Assembly: GCA_019245115.1 (NCBI GenBank) | Contig: JAFARZ010000178.1 | Location: 1 to 34,754 of the forward strand | Direction: 5' to 3' | Origin: Streptosporangiaceae bacterium | Lineage (GTDB): Bacteria > Actinomycetota > Actinomycetes > Streptosporangiales > Streptosporangiaceae | Length of the DNA: 34,754 bases | Made by a program: the position numbers and the translations under genes | The notes under the pieces: generated by a model | Seen by the model: the letters and a program-made list of their open reading frames with translations, nothing else | Databases searched by the model: none | Told to the model about the DNA's origin: nothing | In this document: positions 11,078 through 19,239 of the stretch, one piece after another | Layout of the letters: every line of letters begins with the position of its first letter | Position numbering within the stretch: the stretch's first letter is position 1

Positions 11078-11731
11078 ATGGCGATCACAGCCGTCCTCAT
11101 CGACGAGGAGCGCACATTCGCCGACGCACTGGCGATCCGGCTCAACGCCGAAGACGACATCAAGGTCGTGCCGGTGGCCCAGCCGACGGCCACGAACGTG
11201 GGCTGGCAGGCCGACATCATCCTGCTCGACGTGGATCTACCCGGCTCTATCCGGTTCTGTGCGGCGACGTCGCGAGCGCCGGGCGAGACCCGGGTGATCA
11301 TGCTCAGCCGCACCTCGGAGCCGTCCAGGATCGTGGCCGCCCTCGAGGCCGGGGCGCGGGCCTGGGTCCGCAAGGATGAGTCGGTCGAGCACCTGCTGCG
11401 GGTCTTGCGGGGCGTCGCACGGGGTGAGACCTGGCTGCCGCCCGCAGAGACAGGGAACGTGCTCTCGCTGCTGATGCGGCGCAGAGACGGGCGTGAGGAC
11501 GACGAACGGTTCCTGGCCCTGCTCACCCCGCGAGAGCGTCAGGTGCTGGCCTGCCTGGCCGAGGGGGCGAGCCGGAACCAGGTGGCCGAGCAGTTGAACC
11601 TCAGAGCGAACACGGTGCGGACGCACCTGCAGAACATCATGGCCAAGCTTGGCGTCCACTCAACCCTCGAAGCAGTGGCGCTCACGCGTGCCTGGCCCGT
11701 TCTGCCGGACGGGAGCGGCCTAATGGAATGA
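11078..11731 (+). CDS. NarL/LuxR-type response regulator (first module, RR2)
   Basis: 217 aa from ATG 11078, 19 bp after the preceding regulator; the upstream sequence is a poor ribosome site, so translation may depend on coupling. Receiver with acidic pair IDEE, phospho-acceptor Asp51 in ILLDVDLPG and Lys in VRKDES. The output domain has LTPRERQVLACLAEGAS and NTVRTHLQNIMAKLGVHST. The loop after the phospho-Asp is shorter and less conserved than usual. The order kinase, regulator, regulator is repeated immediately downstream, where the counterpart of this gene is the regulator at 13431. Confidence 0.85.
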   Translation: MAITAVLIDEERTFADALAIRLNAEDDIKVVPVAQPTATNVGWQADIILLDVDLPGSIRFCAATSRAPGETRVIMLSRTSEPSRIVAALEAGARAWVRKDESVEHLLRVLRGVARGETWLPPAETGNVLSLLMRRRDGREDDERFLALLTPRERQVLACLAEGASRNQVAEQLNLRANTVRTHLQNIMAKLGVHSTLEAVALTRAWPVLPDGSGLME

Positions 11732-11969
11732 TGCATGGAGGCTTACGCAATACCAGGCTTCTCTCACGCATATTCGCAGGTCAAGGACTTGAGGAGGGGA
11801 GTTTTGCATGACGCTCATGGTTCGTACGTCAGATGAGGGTGTTCCTGAGACTGAATACCGGACAAAATTACACAGAGCCAGCATGACGTAGCACGCCGAT
11901 CCTGGTTGGGAGAGGAGGGTGCGGCGGGTGGGGACCCGCTTAACCCGATAGCTGCGCTGTCTGGGTCCA
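11732..11969 (+). promoter_or_regulatory. Leader region between the two signalling modules
   Basis: 238 bp with a very strong ribosome site (GAGGAGGGGAG, about 11791-11801) that leads into a 27-codon frame, and a hairpin GCGGGT-GGGG-ACCCGC (11924-11939) some 30 bp before the next kinase start. The combination of a small leader frame and a hairpin before a coding gene invites a translational or attenuation control, but nothing proves it. Confidence 0.35.
11808..11891 (+). CDS. Possible 27-aa leader peptide
   Basis: ATG 11808 is preceded by AGGAGG with 10 nt spacing, one of the best ribosome sites in the window. It encodes a hydrophilic peptide beginning MTLMVRTSDEG and ending HRASMT before TAG. 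No family is recognised. It lies between the first and second kinase-regulator modules. It may be a real small protein, a leader peptide for the kinase gene, or a chance frame behind a purine-rich stretch. Confidence 0.3.
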   Translation: MTLMVRTSDEGVPETEYRTKLHRASMT

Positions 11970-12728
11970 ATGGAGGGGAGTGGGGAAAAGGTGGAGCGGG
12001 TGAAACGGGGGTGCTTGAGCATTCCTGAAGACAATTTGGCGGACTTGTCCGTGGTGAACGGCGTTTCGGCAGCAAACGGCGTTCCGGCGGAAAACGACGC
12101 CTCTTCAGCTAACGGCATTCCGGTGGCCGCGGTGAACTTGTCACTGCGGGAATTGTGTCATGACCTGATAGAGCCGACGGCAACCATCAGATGGCTGGTC
12201 CGGGCGGCCGAAGCCGAGTCGGGGCAGGACCTGCGGAACCGGCTGGGAGCCATTGCGGTCGCGGCCGGCCAGATCGCCGCGATCTGCGAGCACATCCTCG
12301 ATCGCCCGCAGCACCACGCGGGTGTCCGTCTCGACCTGCTCGCCGACGACGCGGTGGCGAGCGCCCGGGTACGGTATGACGGCACCATCGAGGTCACCTC
12401 GCAGCGGGTCATGGCGCTGGCCCAGCCGGGCGACATCCTCCGGATCCTGTACAACATACTGGCCAATGCGTGCCGGGCCGCCGGGCCGGCCGGCCGGATT
12501 CACGTGGTCGTCGACGAGGCCGACGGCCAGGCGCGGCTGCGCATCGCCGATTCCGGCCACGGCCTCGGCCACCAGGAGCCGGGCGCCCGGGCCGGCCTCG
12601 GGCTCGGACTCGAGATCATCGGCGCCCTCGCGCTGAAGCACGGCGGCAGCGTCCGGCTCGGCGTCAGCGACCTCGGCGGGCTTGCGGTCACCGTGTCGCT
12701 GCCCACCCCCGGGGGGGCTTCCAATTGA
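11970..12728 (+). CDS. Soluble histidine kinase-like protein (second module)
   Basis: 252 aa if ATG 11970 is used; that start has no good ribosome site, and in-frame GTG codons at 11991 and 12000, preceded by GGAGGGGAG and GGTGGAG, are serious alternatives. An N-terminal low-complexity stretch (about 29-53) has four imperfect copies of an Asn-Gly-Val/Ile-Pro-like unit. Then H-box ELCHDLIEP (His64 from the first ATG), a helix pair, N-box RILYNILANACRAAG, G1 IADSGHGLG, G2 GLGLGLEI and a last strand LAVTVSLP. Like the first-module kinase it has no membrane or sensor domain. The stop overlaps the start of the next regulator (TTGA), so the two are translationally coupled. Confidence 0.7.
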   Translation: MEGSGEKVERVKRGCLSIPEDNLADLSVVNGVSAANGVPAENDASSANGIPVAAVNLSLRELCHDLIEPTATIRWLVRAAEAESGQDLRNRLGAIAVAAGQIAAICEHILDRPQHHAGVRLDLLADDAVASARVRYDGTIEVTSQRVMALAQPGDILRILYNILANACRAAGPAGRIHVVVDEADGQARLRIADSGHGLGHQEPGARAGLGLGLEIIGALALKHGGSVRLGVSDLGGLAVTVSLPTPGGASN

Positions 12729-13420
12729 AGATCGTGATCGCCGACGCTCACCGTATCTTCGCCGGCGCCCTCGAGTCACTCCTGCGCAGATCGGGCCACG
12801 ACGTGGTCGGCTGCGTGGCCGGGTTCGGGGCCGCGGTCAATGCCGTCCTGCGAGAACAGGCTGATGCCTGCGTGCTCGATGCCGACCTGGCCGGCATCGG
12901 CGAGCCCGGCAGGTTGCAGGAGGCTATTGCCGGCTCGCCCCGGACCGCGTTCGTCGTGCTCGCCGATTCCCCCGGGTCGCCGGGCTTCGCCGGCACGCTG
13001 GCCGCGGGCGTGCATGGCGCGGCACTCAAGACGGACGACTTCGTGGAGGTCCTGCGGGTGCTCACCGGGGCCGCGGTCCGGCTGGCCCGGCGTGCCCCCG
13101 GCGGGGCGGTGCTCTCGCTGTCGGCTCAGGCCGCCCACCGGCCCGTCCGGCACAGCACGCGCTACCCGGCGCTTGACCACCTGCTGACCCCGCGGGAGCG
13201 CGAGGTGCTGGCCCGGCTCGTGCACGGTGAGAGCACCACGAGCATGGCCAGGTCGATGGGTGTCCAGCTGTCTACCACCCGCACTCACATCGACTCCGTG
13301 CTCATCAAGCTCGGGGTGCATTCGCGGCTGGAAGCCGTGGCCTATGCCGTCCGGAAGGGAATCATCGATGTTCCCGGTCGCCTCGAGCTCGAGGGCGCGC
13401 CCGATGCGCTGAGCGGATGA
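12725..13420 (+). CDS. NarL/LuxR-type response regulator (second module, RR3)
   Basis: 231 aa from TTG 12725, which overlaps the kinase stop in TTGA and directly yields the conserved start KIVIADAHRIF; longer upstream readings lie inside the kinase gene. Receiver with Asp52 in CVLDADL as phospho-acceptor and Lys in ALKTDDF; the usual acidic pair is reduced to one Asp (IADAH). The output domain has LTPREREVLARLVHGES and STTRTHIDSVLIKLGVHSR. In sequence it is closest to the regulator at 10426 (both have DACVLD and STT-M-R), which supports duplication of a whole module. Ten bases separate it from the next regulator. Confidence 0.85.
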   Translation: MKIVIADAHRIFAGALESLLRRSGHDVVGCVAGFGAAVNAVLREQADACVLDADLAGIGEPGRLQEAIAGSPRTAFVVLADSPGSPGFAGTLAAGVHGAALKTDDFVEVLRVLTGAAVRLARRAPGGAVLSLSAQAAHRPVRHSTRYPALDHLLTPREREVLARLVHGESTTSMARSMGVQLSTTRTHIDSVLIKLGVHSRLEAVAYAVRKGIIDVPGRLELEGAPDALSG

Positions 13421-13430
13421 CTCCACGCCC

Positions 13431-14069
13431 ATGCCGGCCAACCTGCTCATCGTCGACGACCACCGCGTCTTCGGTCAGGGGCTCGAGGCGGTCTTCGCCG
13501 CGGAGCCGGACTTCGAGCCGATGGCGATCAGCAACCCCGGTCAGGCGCTCGGGGTCGTGGCGGCGCGGCGGCCGGACGTGGTGATCATGGATCTGCGTCT
13601 CGGCGAGGTGAGCGGGGTCGAGCTCACCAGGCAGATAACGGCCCTGCCGCTCCCGCCCGCGGTCGTGGTGCTGACCGCCTACGCGGACATCACCATGGCG
13701 CTGGACGCGATCCGGGCGGGCGCGGTGGGCTTCCTGACCAAGAACGCCTCGGTCGAGCAGGTCATCGGCGCGGTCCGGGCCGCGGTGCTCGGCGGAAGCT
13801 GGCTGCCGCACGAGCTGCTGAGCAAGCTGGTCGCCGAGTACCAGGATCCGCTCGGCGCGCCGCAGCTTATCGCGCAGCTGACGGCGCGGGAGCATCAGGT
13901 GCTCAGCCTGATGGTCAGCGGCCTGGACCGCAGCGGCATCGCCGAGAAGCTGCACCAGTCACCGAATACCGTCCGTACGCACATCCGCAACGTGATCGTG
14001 AAGCTCGACTGCCACAGCGCGATCGAGGCGGTCGCGGTGGGCCTGCGGGCCGGCCTGCGGCCCGAGTAG
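13431..14069 (+). CDS. NarL/LuxR-type response regulator (second module, RR4)
   Basis: 212 aa from ATG 13431. This is the most canonical regulator of the four: IVDDHRVFGQGLE, phospho-acceptor Asp54 in VIMDLRLGEVSG, Thr in VVLTAYAD, Lys in FLTKNAS, and a LuxR output with LTAREHQVLSLMVSG and NTVRTHIRNVIVKLDCHS. It ends the plus-strand signalling block and faces the polysaccharide operon, which ends 21 bp away on the other strand. That arrangement suggests, but does not show, that the surface genes on either side are the targets. Confidence 0.9.
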   Translation: MPANLLIVDDHRVFGQGLEAVFAAEPDFEPMAISNPGQALGVVAARRPDVVIMDLRLGEVSGVELTRQITALPLPPAVVVLTAYADITMALDAIRAGAVGFLTKNASVEQVIGAVRAAVLGGSWLPHELLSKLVAEYQDPLGAPQLIAQLTAREHQVLSLMVSGLDRSGIAEKLHQSPNTVRTHIRNVIVKLDCHSAIEAVAVGLRAGLRPE

Positions 14070-14081
14070 CGGGCCGCAGGC
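14053..14081. terminator. Bidirectional hairpin spanning the end of RR4
   Basis: GCCTGCGGCCC (14053-14063), loop GAGTAGC, GGGCCGCAGGC (14071-14081): a perfect 11-bp stem whose loop contains the TAG stop of the regulator. It lies between convergent genes and would serve both. There is no T tract. Confidence 0.65.
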
Positions 14082-14090
14082 GGGACCCCT

Positions 14091-17000
14091 TTACCTGACC
14101 ATGAGCACCAGGACGCTGCCGACCGCCGCGGCGGCGAGGACCACCAGGAGCAGTTCCAGGAGGAACCAGCGCCTGGGCTCCGCGTCCTCCTCGCCCGGCT
14201 CGGCGTCGGCCAGCATGTCATCGGGATTGATCCTGGTCAGCAGGTTCTCGATGCCGACCAACGTCGGCTGATCGTCCGTATCGACGATGGTCGCCCACGC
14301 GGCCGGGAAGAACTCCGCGGAAGGGTGCGGCAGCGTCGCCGCCGCGGGCCTGGCGACCGCCACCGGGCGTGCTGCCCACGACGCGACCCTGACCAGCGGG
14401 ATCGGGATCGTATCGTCCTCGGCGGCCTCGGGCCGGGACACCCGGCGCAGCGCCAGTTCCTCTGCCTCCTCGGGCGGGGCCATGGGCTTGGCCAGCTTGG
14501 CCAGCAGCAGGATGGTGCGGACCACGATCAGCAGGTCGAACCTGAGGCTGCGGCGCCTGAGGTAGTCCAGGTCGATGGCCAGCTTGGCGTGCAGCTCGCA
14601 GGTGGCGTAGTGCTCCTCGGGATCGACGCCGTCGAGGTCCGTCGCCTGCTGCACCTGCGTGTAGAAGATCTGGCCAGGGCCGGTCAGGCCGGGCCGCACG
14701 GTCAGGATGTCGAGCTCGTGATTGTCGTAGCAGGGAATGAACCGCGGCACCTCCGGCCGCGGGCCGATCAGCGTCATATCGCCCCGCAGCACGTTGATCA
14801 GCTGCGGCAGCTCGTCCAGCTTGGCGGCCCGCAGCAGGGCGCCGAGCTTGGTGACCCGGGAGTCCGCGCGGCTGGTGACCAGCGGGCCGGCCCGGTCGGC
14901 GCCGGACACCATCGAGCGCAGCTTCAGTATGGTGAACTGCCGGCCCGAGCTGCCCATCCGCACCTGCCGGTAGAACGCCGGTCCGCGGCTGGTCAGCCGC
15001 ACCGCGGCCGCGAGCAGGGCGATCACCGGACCGGCGATCACGAGGGCGATCCCGGCCACGCAGACGTCCACCGCCCGGCGCATCCTCGAGTCCGGGCCCA
15101 CCGTCAGCCTGGCGGGGGCGTGGCCGTCGCCGTGAGCCCGCGAGATGACCCGGAACTGGTGGCGCGCGAGCAGTACGAGCACCATCGTGGTGGTCAGGTA
15201 GGTGACCGCGGACGTGATGGCGCCGCCCATCGCGCCGTAGCGGGGAATGAGGATGACATCGAGCGTCACGGTGATGGTGGCGCCGACACCCATCCCGACC
15301 GAGTTGAGCCCGGGCCGGCCGATGCCGAGCAGGTACGCGGACGCGACCGCCGCGGCGCCCTCGATGGACAGCCCGATGATGATGATCTCGGCAGGTGCGA
15401 TGGCCCCCCGGTAGGCTCGCCCGTAGAGAATCGGCAGGGCGATGATGGTGGCCGCGGCCAGGAAAGGCGTCATGGCGAGCGTCAGTGCCGTCACGCGCGG
15501 CAGCATCCGGCGGCCCTCCGCGGTGGCGTTCTCCTGGCCCAGGTGCGCGAACCGCGGGTAGAGCACGTAGTTGACGGCCGTCGGGGCGAGCCGCATCAGC
15601 TCGGCGAACTTCGAGGCCACCGCGTACACTCCGAGCACGGCTGGTCCCGCCAGCGCCCCGAGGAGCACGAAGTCGAACCGCAGGTTCGTCAGCCAGAGCA
15701 TGTTACCCAGCTGCCCGCGAGCTCCGAACGTGGCGATCCGCCCGGCCAGACGCAGTGACGGCCGCCCCCAGCCGGAGAAGAACCCGCGCCGCCACAGCCG
15801 CAGCAGCGCAGTAGCGGTATACAGGGCGCCGGAGACGACCAGGGAGCCGACAACGAGGCTCACCCCGCCCTTTCCGGTCACGAGGCGCACGGTGACATAG
15901 GTGGGAACGAACCAGAATTCCTCGGCCACGATCAGCAGGTTCGCGCCGGCGATGTCCCCGGAACCCTGGCAGCAGGCTTTGGCGGTGACATTCCACAACC
16001 AGGTGACCACCGAGATGGTCATGATCACGACGAGCCCGAGGGGTATCTTCCGGAAGAACACGTCATGGAACGGGATGGCGAGGACCAGCCAGGTCAACGC
16101 GCTCATCCCGGCACCCGCGACAGCCATCACGCAGAGGGTGGGCCGCACCCGCCGGTCTTTGCCGTGCTTCCCGGCGAGGAAGAATGCCGAAGCGGTCGGC
16201 AGGCCGCAGGAAACCACGACTCCCAGCAGCCACGGCAGCACCCGGAGCAGTGCGTAGTAGCCGAGGACGGTCGGGCCGCCTATGCGGGCGACCAGGAGGC
16301 TGGCTACCGAGACGCAGCCCAGGGCCGCGCCCTGGGCGCCCAGGTTGGTGATGACGTGCTTGGACACCTTCCGCGAGGCGCGCTCCTTGGCGGTGCCGGG
16401 AAGAGCCGCGGGAACCGGCGGAGCATAGGGTCCCAGGGAATGGCGGGGGTTCCCCGCGGCGGTGCCATCGCCGCCGGCTACCTTGCCCGGCGCCCGGATT
16501 GTCAGCTGGGCCATGGCCGCTGGCCGCAGCCGGGCGAAACGGCGCTGCCGGCTTCCCTGATGCACCTGCAGCGCGTCCCGGCCGAGCACGGCGATGATCC
16601 CGAACAGCAGCCACAGCGGCCGGAAGTGCAGGACCTCCTCGTAAAAGGAGTTGATGGTCACCGCGAGCACGCTGGCCGCGATGCCCGCCGGGTGTGGCAC
16701 GGCAGCGGCCATCGGTAGCGATTGCTGCCGCCGCACGATCGGTGAGGCTCGTGTGGCGACGCAGCCGCCGAGAATCAGCAGCGCCAGCACGCCGAGCACG
16801 CCGCGCTCGGCCAGTGCCGCGAGGAGGTCGTCATGTGCCTCGTTGGAGTAGGGGTATTCCCATTCCGCCAGCAGTGGCTTGGTGCTCATCGGACCGAGAC
16901 CAAGCATGCCATCGCCGCGCTGGTACAGCTGGATGGTCTCCTGGATGAGCAGGCCCCGCTCATTGCTGCTCTGCGCGCTGCGCCCGATCGAGTTGACAAG

Positions 17001-17852
17001 CAGCGGCTGGCCGCTGGTGAGCGCCCATTGCCTGATCGAGTTGAGCGGAAACGCGGTAAAGAAGGTGCCGACGGCCAGGCCGACGGTCAGCCCGACGATG
17101 ATAGCCCCGGGCCAGCCGCGCCGCCGGTAGCTCTTGACCATCAGCAAGAACGTGATGCCCAGGCCGAGGGCGAGCGTGCCGCCGTTGGATTCCGTCAGCG
17201 CCAGCGACCATACCAGCACGGCATAACCGGCGAACCTCATCCACCGCCTGCTGGGAGTGCGCGCGGCGTAGACGACGAAGATGGTGGCGTCCCAGTACCA
17301 CGAGGCGTAGTTGGGGTCACCGAAGGTGAACATCAGCCGGTTGCCTTCGGCGGGAGTCAGCCCTTCGAGGGCCGTGATATGACCGATCCAGGCAGCGATG
17401 AAGATCAGGCCCCAGGCGATGCCGGCCCAGCTCCAGGCCACGAGGGCGCAACGCATGGCTCGCGGCCCGGAGAGCACGTTGACCACCGTCGTGCACCACG
17501 CGAACAGCAGGATGTCGATCGCCACCGTGTTGAACGCCAGGCCGGGCAGCTCGGAGACGAGGCCGGACGCCGCCCCGGCGGCGACGAACAGTGCCACCGG
17601 GAAGAAGTAGGGAGCCCTCAGCTTGTTATGCGTTCCGGCCAGCCAGACCATGGCGGTGACGATCGCGGCGACGACGAACAGGTCGACCGGCGAGCTGTTG
17701 CCGGGGCCGGTCGGGTGCAAGATGGGCTGGAAGATGATAGCGAGGACCAGCATGACGACGGCGGCGCGCTGAGCGGTGCCACGGACCAGCGGGGTCGGCC
17801 GATCCGGTGCCTCCTGCGGCGGCGTCACCGGGCGCAGCATCGTCATCGTCAT
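14091..17852 (-). CDS. Trifunctional Wzy polymerase / Wzx flippase / phosphoglycosyl transferase fusion
   Basis: 1253 aa from ATG 17852, which overlaps the kinase stop upstream (ATGA); a longer reading to 18071 lies inside that gene. Residues about 20-427: multi-helix O-antigen polymerase/ligase-like domain with TFGDPNYASWY and SNEAHDDLLAALAERGVLG. About 427-490: hydrophilic linker. About 490-900: flippase-like domain with paired helices (VITNLGAQGAALG, FDFVLLGALAGPAVLGVYAV, LLGIGRPGLNSVG). About 915-1120: bacterial sugar transferase (PglC/WcaJ catalytic type): one membrane helix, then FTILKLRSMV, KLDELPQLINVLRGDM and LIGPRPEVP, then VRPGLTGPGQ. About 1120-1253: acidic linker and a final TM helix. 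The three steps (loading sugar-1-phosphate on undecaprenyl phosphate, flipping, polymerising) are normally separate proteins. No stop or frame change is visible across 3.76 kb. Last gene of the operon. Confidence 0.85.
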   Translation of the reverse strand: MTMTMLRPVTPPQEAPDRPTPLVRGTAQRAAVVMLVLAIIFQPILHPTGPGNSSPVDLFVVAAIVTAMVWLAGTHNKLRAPYFFPVALFVAAGAASGLVSELPGLAFNTVAIDILLFAWCTTVVNVLSGPRAMRCALVAWSWAGIAWGLIFIAAWIGHITALEGLTPAEGNRLMFTFGDPNYASWYWDATIFVVYAARTPSRRWMRFAGYAVLVWSLALTESNGGTLALGLGITFLLMVKSYRRRGWPGAIIVGLTVGLAVGTFFTAFPLNSIRQWALTSGQPLLVNSIGRSAQSSNERGLLIQETIQLYQRGDGMLGLGPMSTKPLLAEWEYPYSNEAHDDLLAALAERGVLGVLALLILGGCVATRASPIVRRQQSLPMAAAVPHPAGIAASVLAVTINSFYEEVLHFRPLWLLFGIIAVLGRDALQVHQGSRQRRFARLRPAAMAQLTIRAPGKVAGGDGTAAGNPRHSLGPYAPPVPAALPGTAKERASRKVSKHVITNLGAQGAALGCVSVASLLVARIGGPTVLGYYALLRVLPWLLGVVVSCGLPTASAFFLAGKHGKDRRVRPTLCVMAVAGAGMSALTWLVLAIPFHDVFFRKIPLGLVVIMTISVVTWLWNVTAKACCQGSGDIAGANLLIVAEEFWFVPTYVTVRLVTGKGGVSLVVGSLVVSGALYTATALLRLWRRGFFSGWGRPSLRLAGRIATFGARGQLGNMLWLTNLRFDFVLLGALAGPAVLGVYAVASKFAELMRLAPTAVNYVLYPRFAHLGQENATAEGRRMLPRVTALTLAMTPFLAAATIIALPILYGRAYRGAIAPAEIIIIGLSIEGAAAVASAYLLGIGRPGLNSVGMGVGATITVTLDVILIPRYGAMGGAITSAVTYLTTTMVLVLLARHQFRVISRAHGDGHAPARLTVGPDSRMRRAVDVCVAGIALVIAGPVIALLAAAVRLTSRGPAFYRQVRMGSSGRQFTILKLRSMVSGADRAGPLVTSRADSRVTKLGALLRAAKLDELPQLINVLRGDMTLIGPRPEVPRFIPCYDNHELDILTVRPGLTGPGQIFYTQVQQATDLDGVDPEEHYATCELHAKLAIDLDYLRRRSLRFDLLIVVRTILLLAKLAKPMAPPEEAEELALRRVSRPEAAEDDTIPIPLVRVASWAARPVAVARPAAATLPHPSAEFFPAAWATIVDTDDQPTLVGIENLLTRINPDDMLADAEPGEEDAEPRRWFLLELLLVVLAAAAVGSVLVLMVR

Positions 17853-18853
17853 GAATCGCGTCCCGTCAGGCGGCGGTAGAGACGAAGGTGGTTCCGGGCG
17901 AAATCGTCGTGATCTGCGGTGGCGGCGATGGTGGCCAGATCGGCGAGCAGCACATCGCGCCAGCAGGACCGGGGCACGCCGAGCCGCTCGAGCCCGGTCA
18001 TGACGAACGCGCGCGCCAGCTCGGGATACCAGCCGGCCCCGTCGATGGCGTACTCCACGCCGGCCCCCCACCGGCCGGCCCGCAGTCCGGGGTGGCCGCT
18101 CACCCGGTGTCCCGGGCGGGTGTGGCGATCCAGGTACAGGGAATAAGAGGTCACGAACCGGGCCAGATCCCGGATGGGGGGGCCGGCCGTACGGGCGCTC
18201 TCCCAGTCGATGACGCCGAGTACCCGGCCGTCCTGGACCATGAGGTTGCCCAGCCAGAAGTCGCCGTGCACGACGGTGGGCGGCGTCCGGTAACCCGTCA
18301 GCCGCTCGCGCAGGTCAGCCAGGCCGGCCAGGTCGGCATCGGCGCCGGGCTCGCGGCCGAACCGGCGGCTGATCGCGTCTGCCACCCCGTCCAGCACCTG
18401 CGCCAGGCTGACGGACCCGCTCCCGGCCCCGGCGTCCTGCAGTCCGGCCAGCCAGCCGGCCGCGGCGGCGAAATCGGCGGTCACCGTGGCGCGCCGGGCG
18501 GTATGCCGCCAGGAGTGGTACGCCGCCAGCATCGACCGCCCGGGCATCGCGGTCATGACGAGCACGGGCCTGCCCAGGTGCTCCACGGTCGCGACGACCT
18601 TGGGGATGGTCGCGCTCACCGGGCCGAGATCAAGGGCGCCGACCTCGGCCAGCTGCTCCGCCTCGCGTTCGACGCTGCGCGCCGCGCTGTCGGTGGTGGG
18701 CACCTTGGCCGCGTAGGCCGGCCGGGCCGCCCCCGGAGGGAAAAGCAGGATGCTCACCTTCGCGTTCGGGTCCCGTGACATCGCCAGGCAAGCGGCCCGG
18801 CCGCCCACCTGATCGATGAAGTCGGTCAGCGTCCGCGGCGGAGCTATGGTCAT
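17849..18853 (-). CDS. Aminoglycoside phosphotransferase-type kinase
   Basis: 334 aa from ATG 18853, overlapping the preceding stop by ATGA. APH/choline-kinase fold signatures: Lys50 in YAAKVP for ATP, Brenner motif HGDFWLGN (His196, Asp198, Asn203) and DFG-like IDWESA (Asp216). Family members phosphorylate small molecules such as aminoglycosides, choline, sugars or homoserine. Placed between a small unknown and the polymerase/flippase/transferase fusion in a polysaccharide operon, it more likely phosphorylates a sugar, glycan or lipid carrier component than a drug (inference). The Ala-rich region 120-150 is typical of the actinobacterial members. Resistance function cannot be excluded from sequence alone but nothing supports it. 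Confidence 0.75.
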   Translation of the reverse strand: MTIAPPRTLTDFIDQVGGRAACLAMSRDPNAKVSILLFPPGAARPAYAAKVPTTDSAARSVEREAEQLAEVGALDLGPVSATIPKVVATVEHLGRPVLVMTAMPGRSMLAAYHSWRHTARRATVTADFAAAAGWLAGLQDAGAGSGSVSLAQVLDGVADAISRRFGREPGADADLAGLADLRERLTGYRTPPTVVHGDFWLGNLMVQDGRVLGVIDWESARTAGPPIRDLARFVTSYSLYLDRHTRPGHRVSGHPGLRAGRWGAGVEYAIDGAGWYPELARAFVMTGLERLGVPRSCWRDVLLADLATIAATADHDDFARNHLRLYRRLTGRDS

Positions 18854-19239
18854 TCGGTCCGCCCGACCAGCACCGCGCCGGCGGCCCGCAGCATGGCCGC
18901 GCACCGCCACGCCCCGGGATACCTGAACATGCGGAGCCCGGCGGTCGCCGCCATGCTGAGCAGCTGCCCGGCTCCCGGCGGCACGGACAGCACCGCATCG
19001 GCGAGGTAGCGCAGCACCGCCCGGTCCCAGCTGGCCACGATCAGCGGACGCCGGCGCGACGGCACCGCGATGTAGGCCCGGACCCCGTGGCCCCCCGGAC
19101 GCGACCGGAGCGACCACGGCGCGACGGCGCGGGCGAAGCCCGTCGCGGCGGCCGCCTCGCCTGGGGGGCCGGAAAGCCAGACCGTTCCGCCCGGCAGCAG
19201 GGCGGTCCAGGCGGCGTCATCGGCCGCCGTGGCGGTCAT
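18850..19239 (-). CDS. Small unknown protein between RtcB-like and APH-like genes
   Basis: 129 aa from ATG 19239, coupled by ATGA to both neighbours, which is the best argument that it is real. It is Ala/Gly/Arg-rich, with a possible beta-strand start (GGTVWLSGPPGEAAA), a strand RAYIAVPSRRRPLIVASWD and a helix RAVLRYLADAVLSVPPGAG. No signal peptide or clear transmembrane helix; the C-terminal half (90-125) is moderately hydrophobic. I do not recognise a family. Because it is locked between the RtcB-like and kinase-like genes it may be a partner of one of them. Confidence 0.65.
   Translation of the reverse strand: MTATAADDAAWTALLPGGTVWLSGPPGEAAAATGFARAVAPWSLRSRPGGHGVRAYIAVPSRRRPLIVASWDRAVLRYLADAVLSVPPGAGQLLSMAATAGLRMFRYPGAWRCAAMLRAAGAVLVGRTE

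Noticed and set aside
14325..15758. Plus-strand open frame inside the fusion gene
   Set aside because: It lies antisense to the phosphoglycosyl transferase and flippase domains and has no protein-like features.
17849..18853. Antibiotic-resistance aminoglycoside kinase
   Set aside because: The APH fold is broad, and tight coupling inside a polysaccharide operon makes a resistance role unlikely; no other resistance or mobile genes are nearby.
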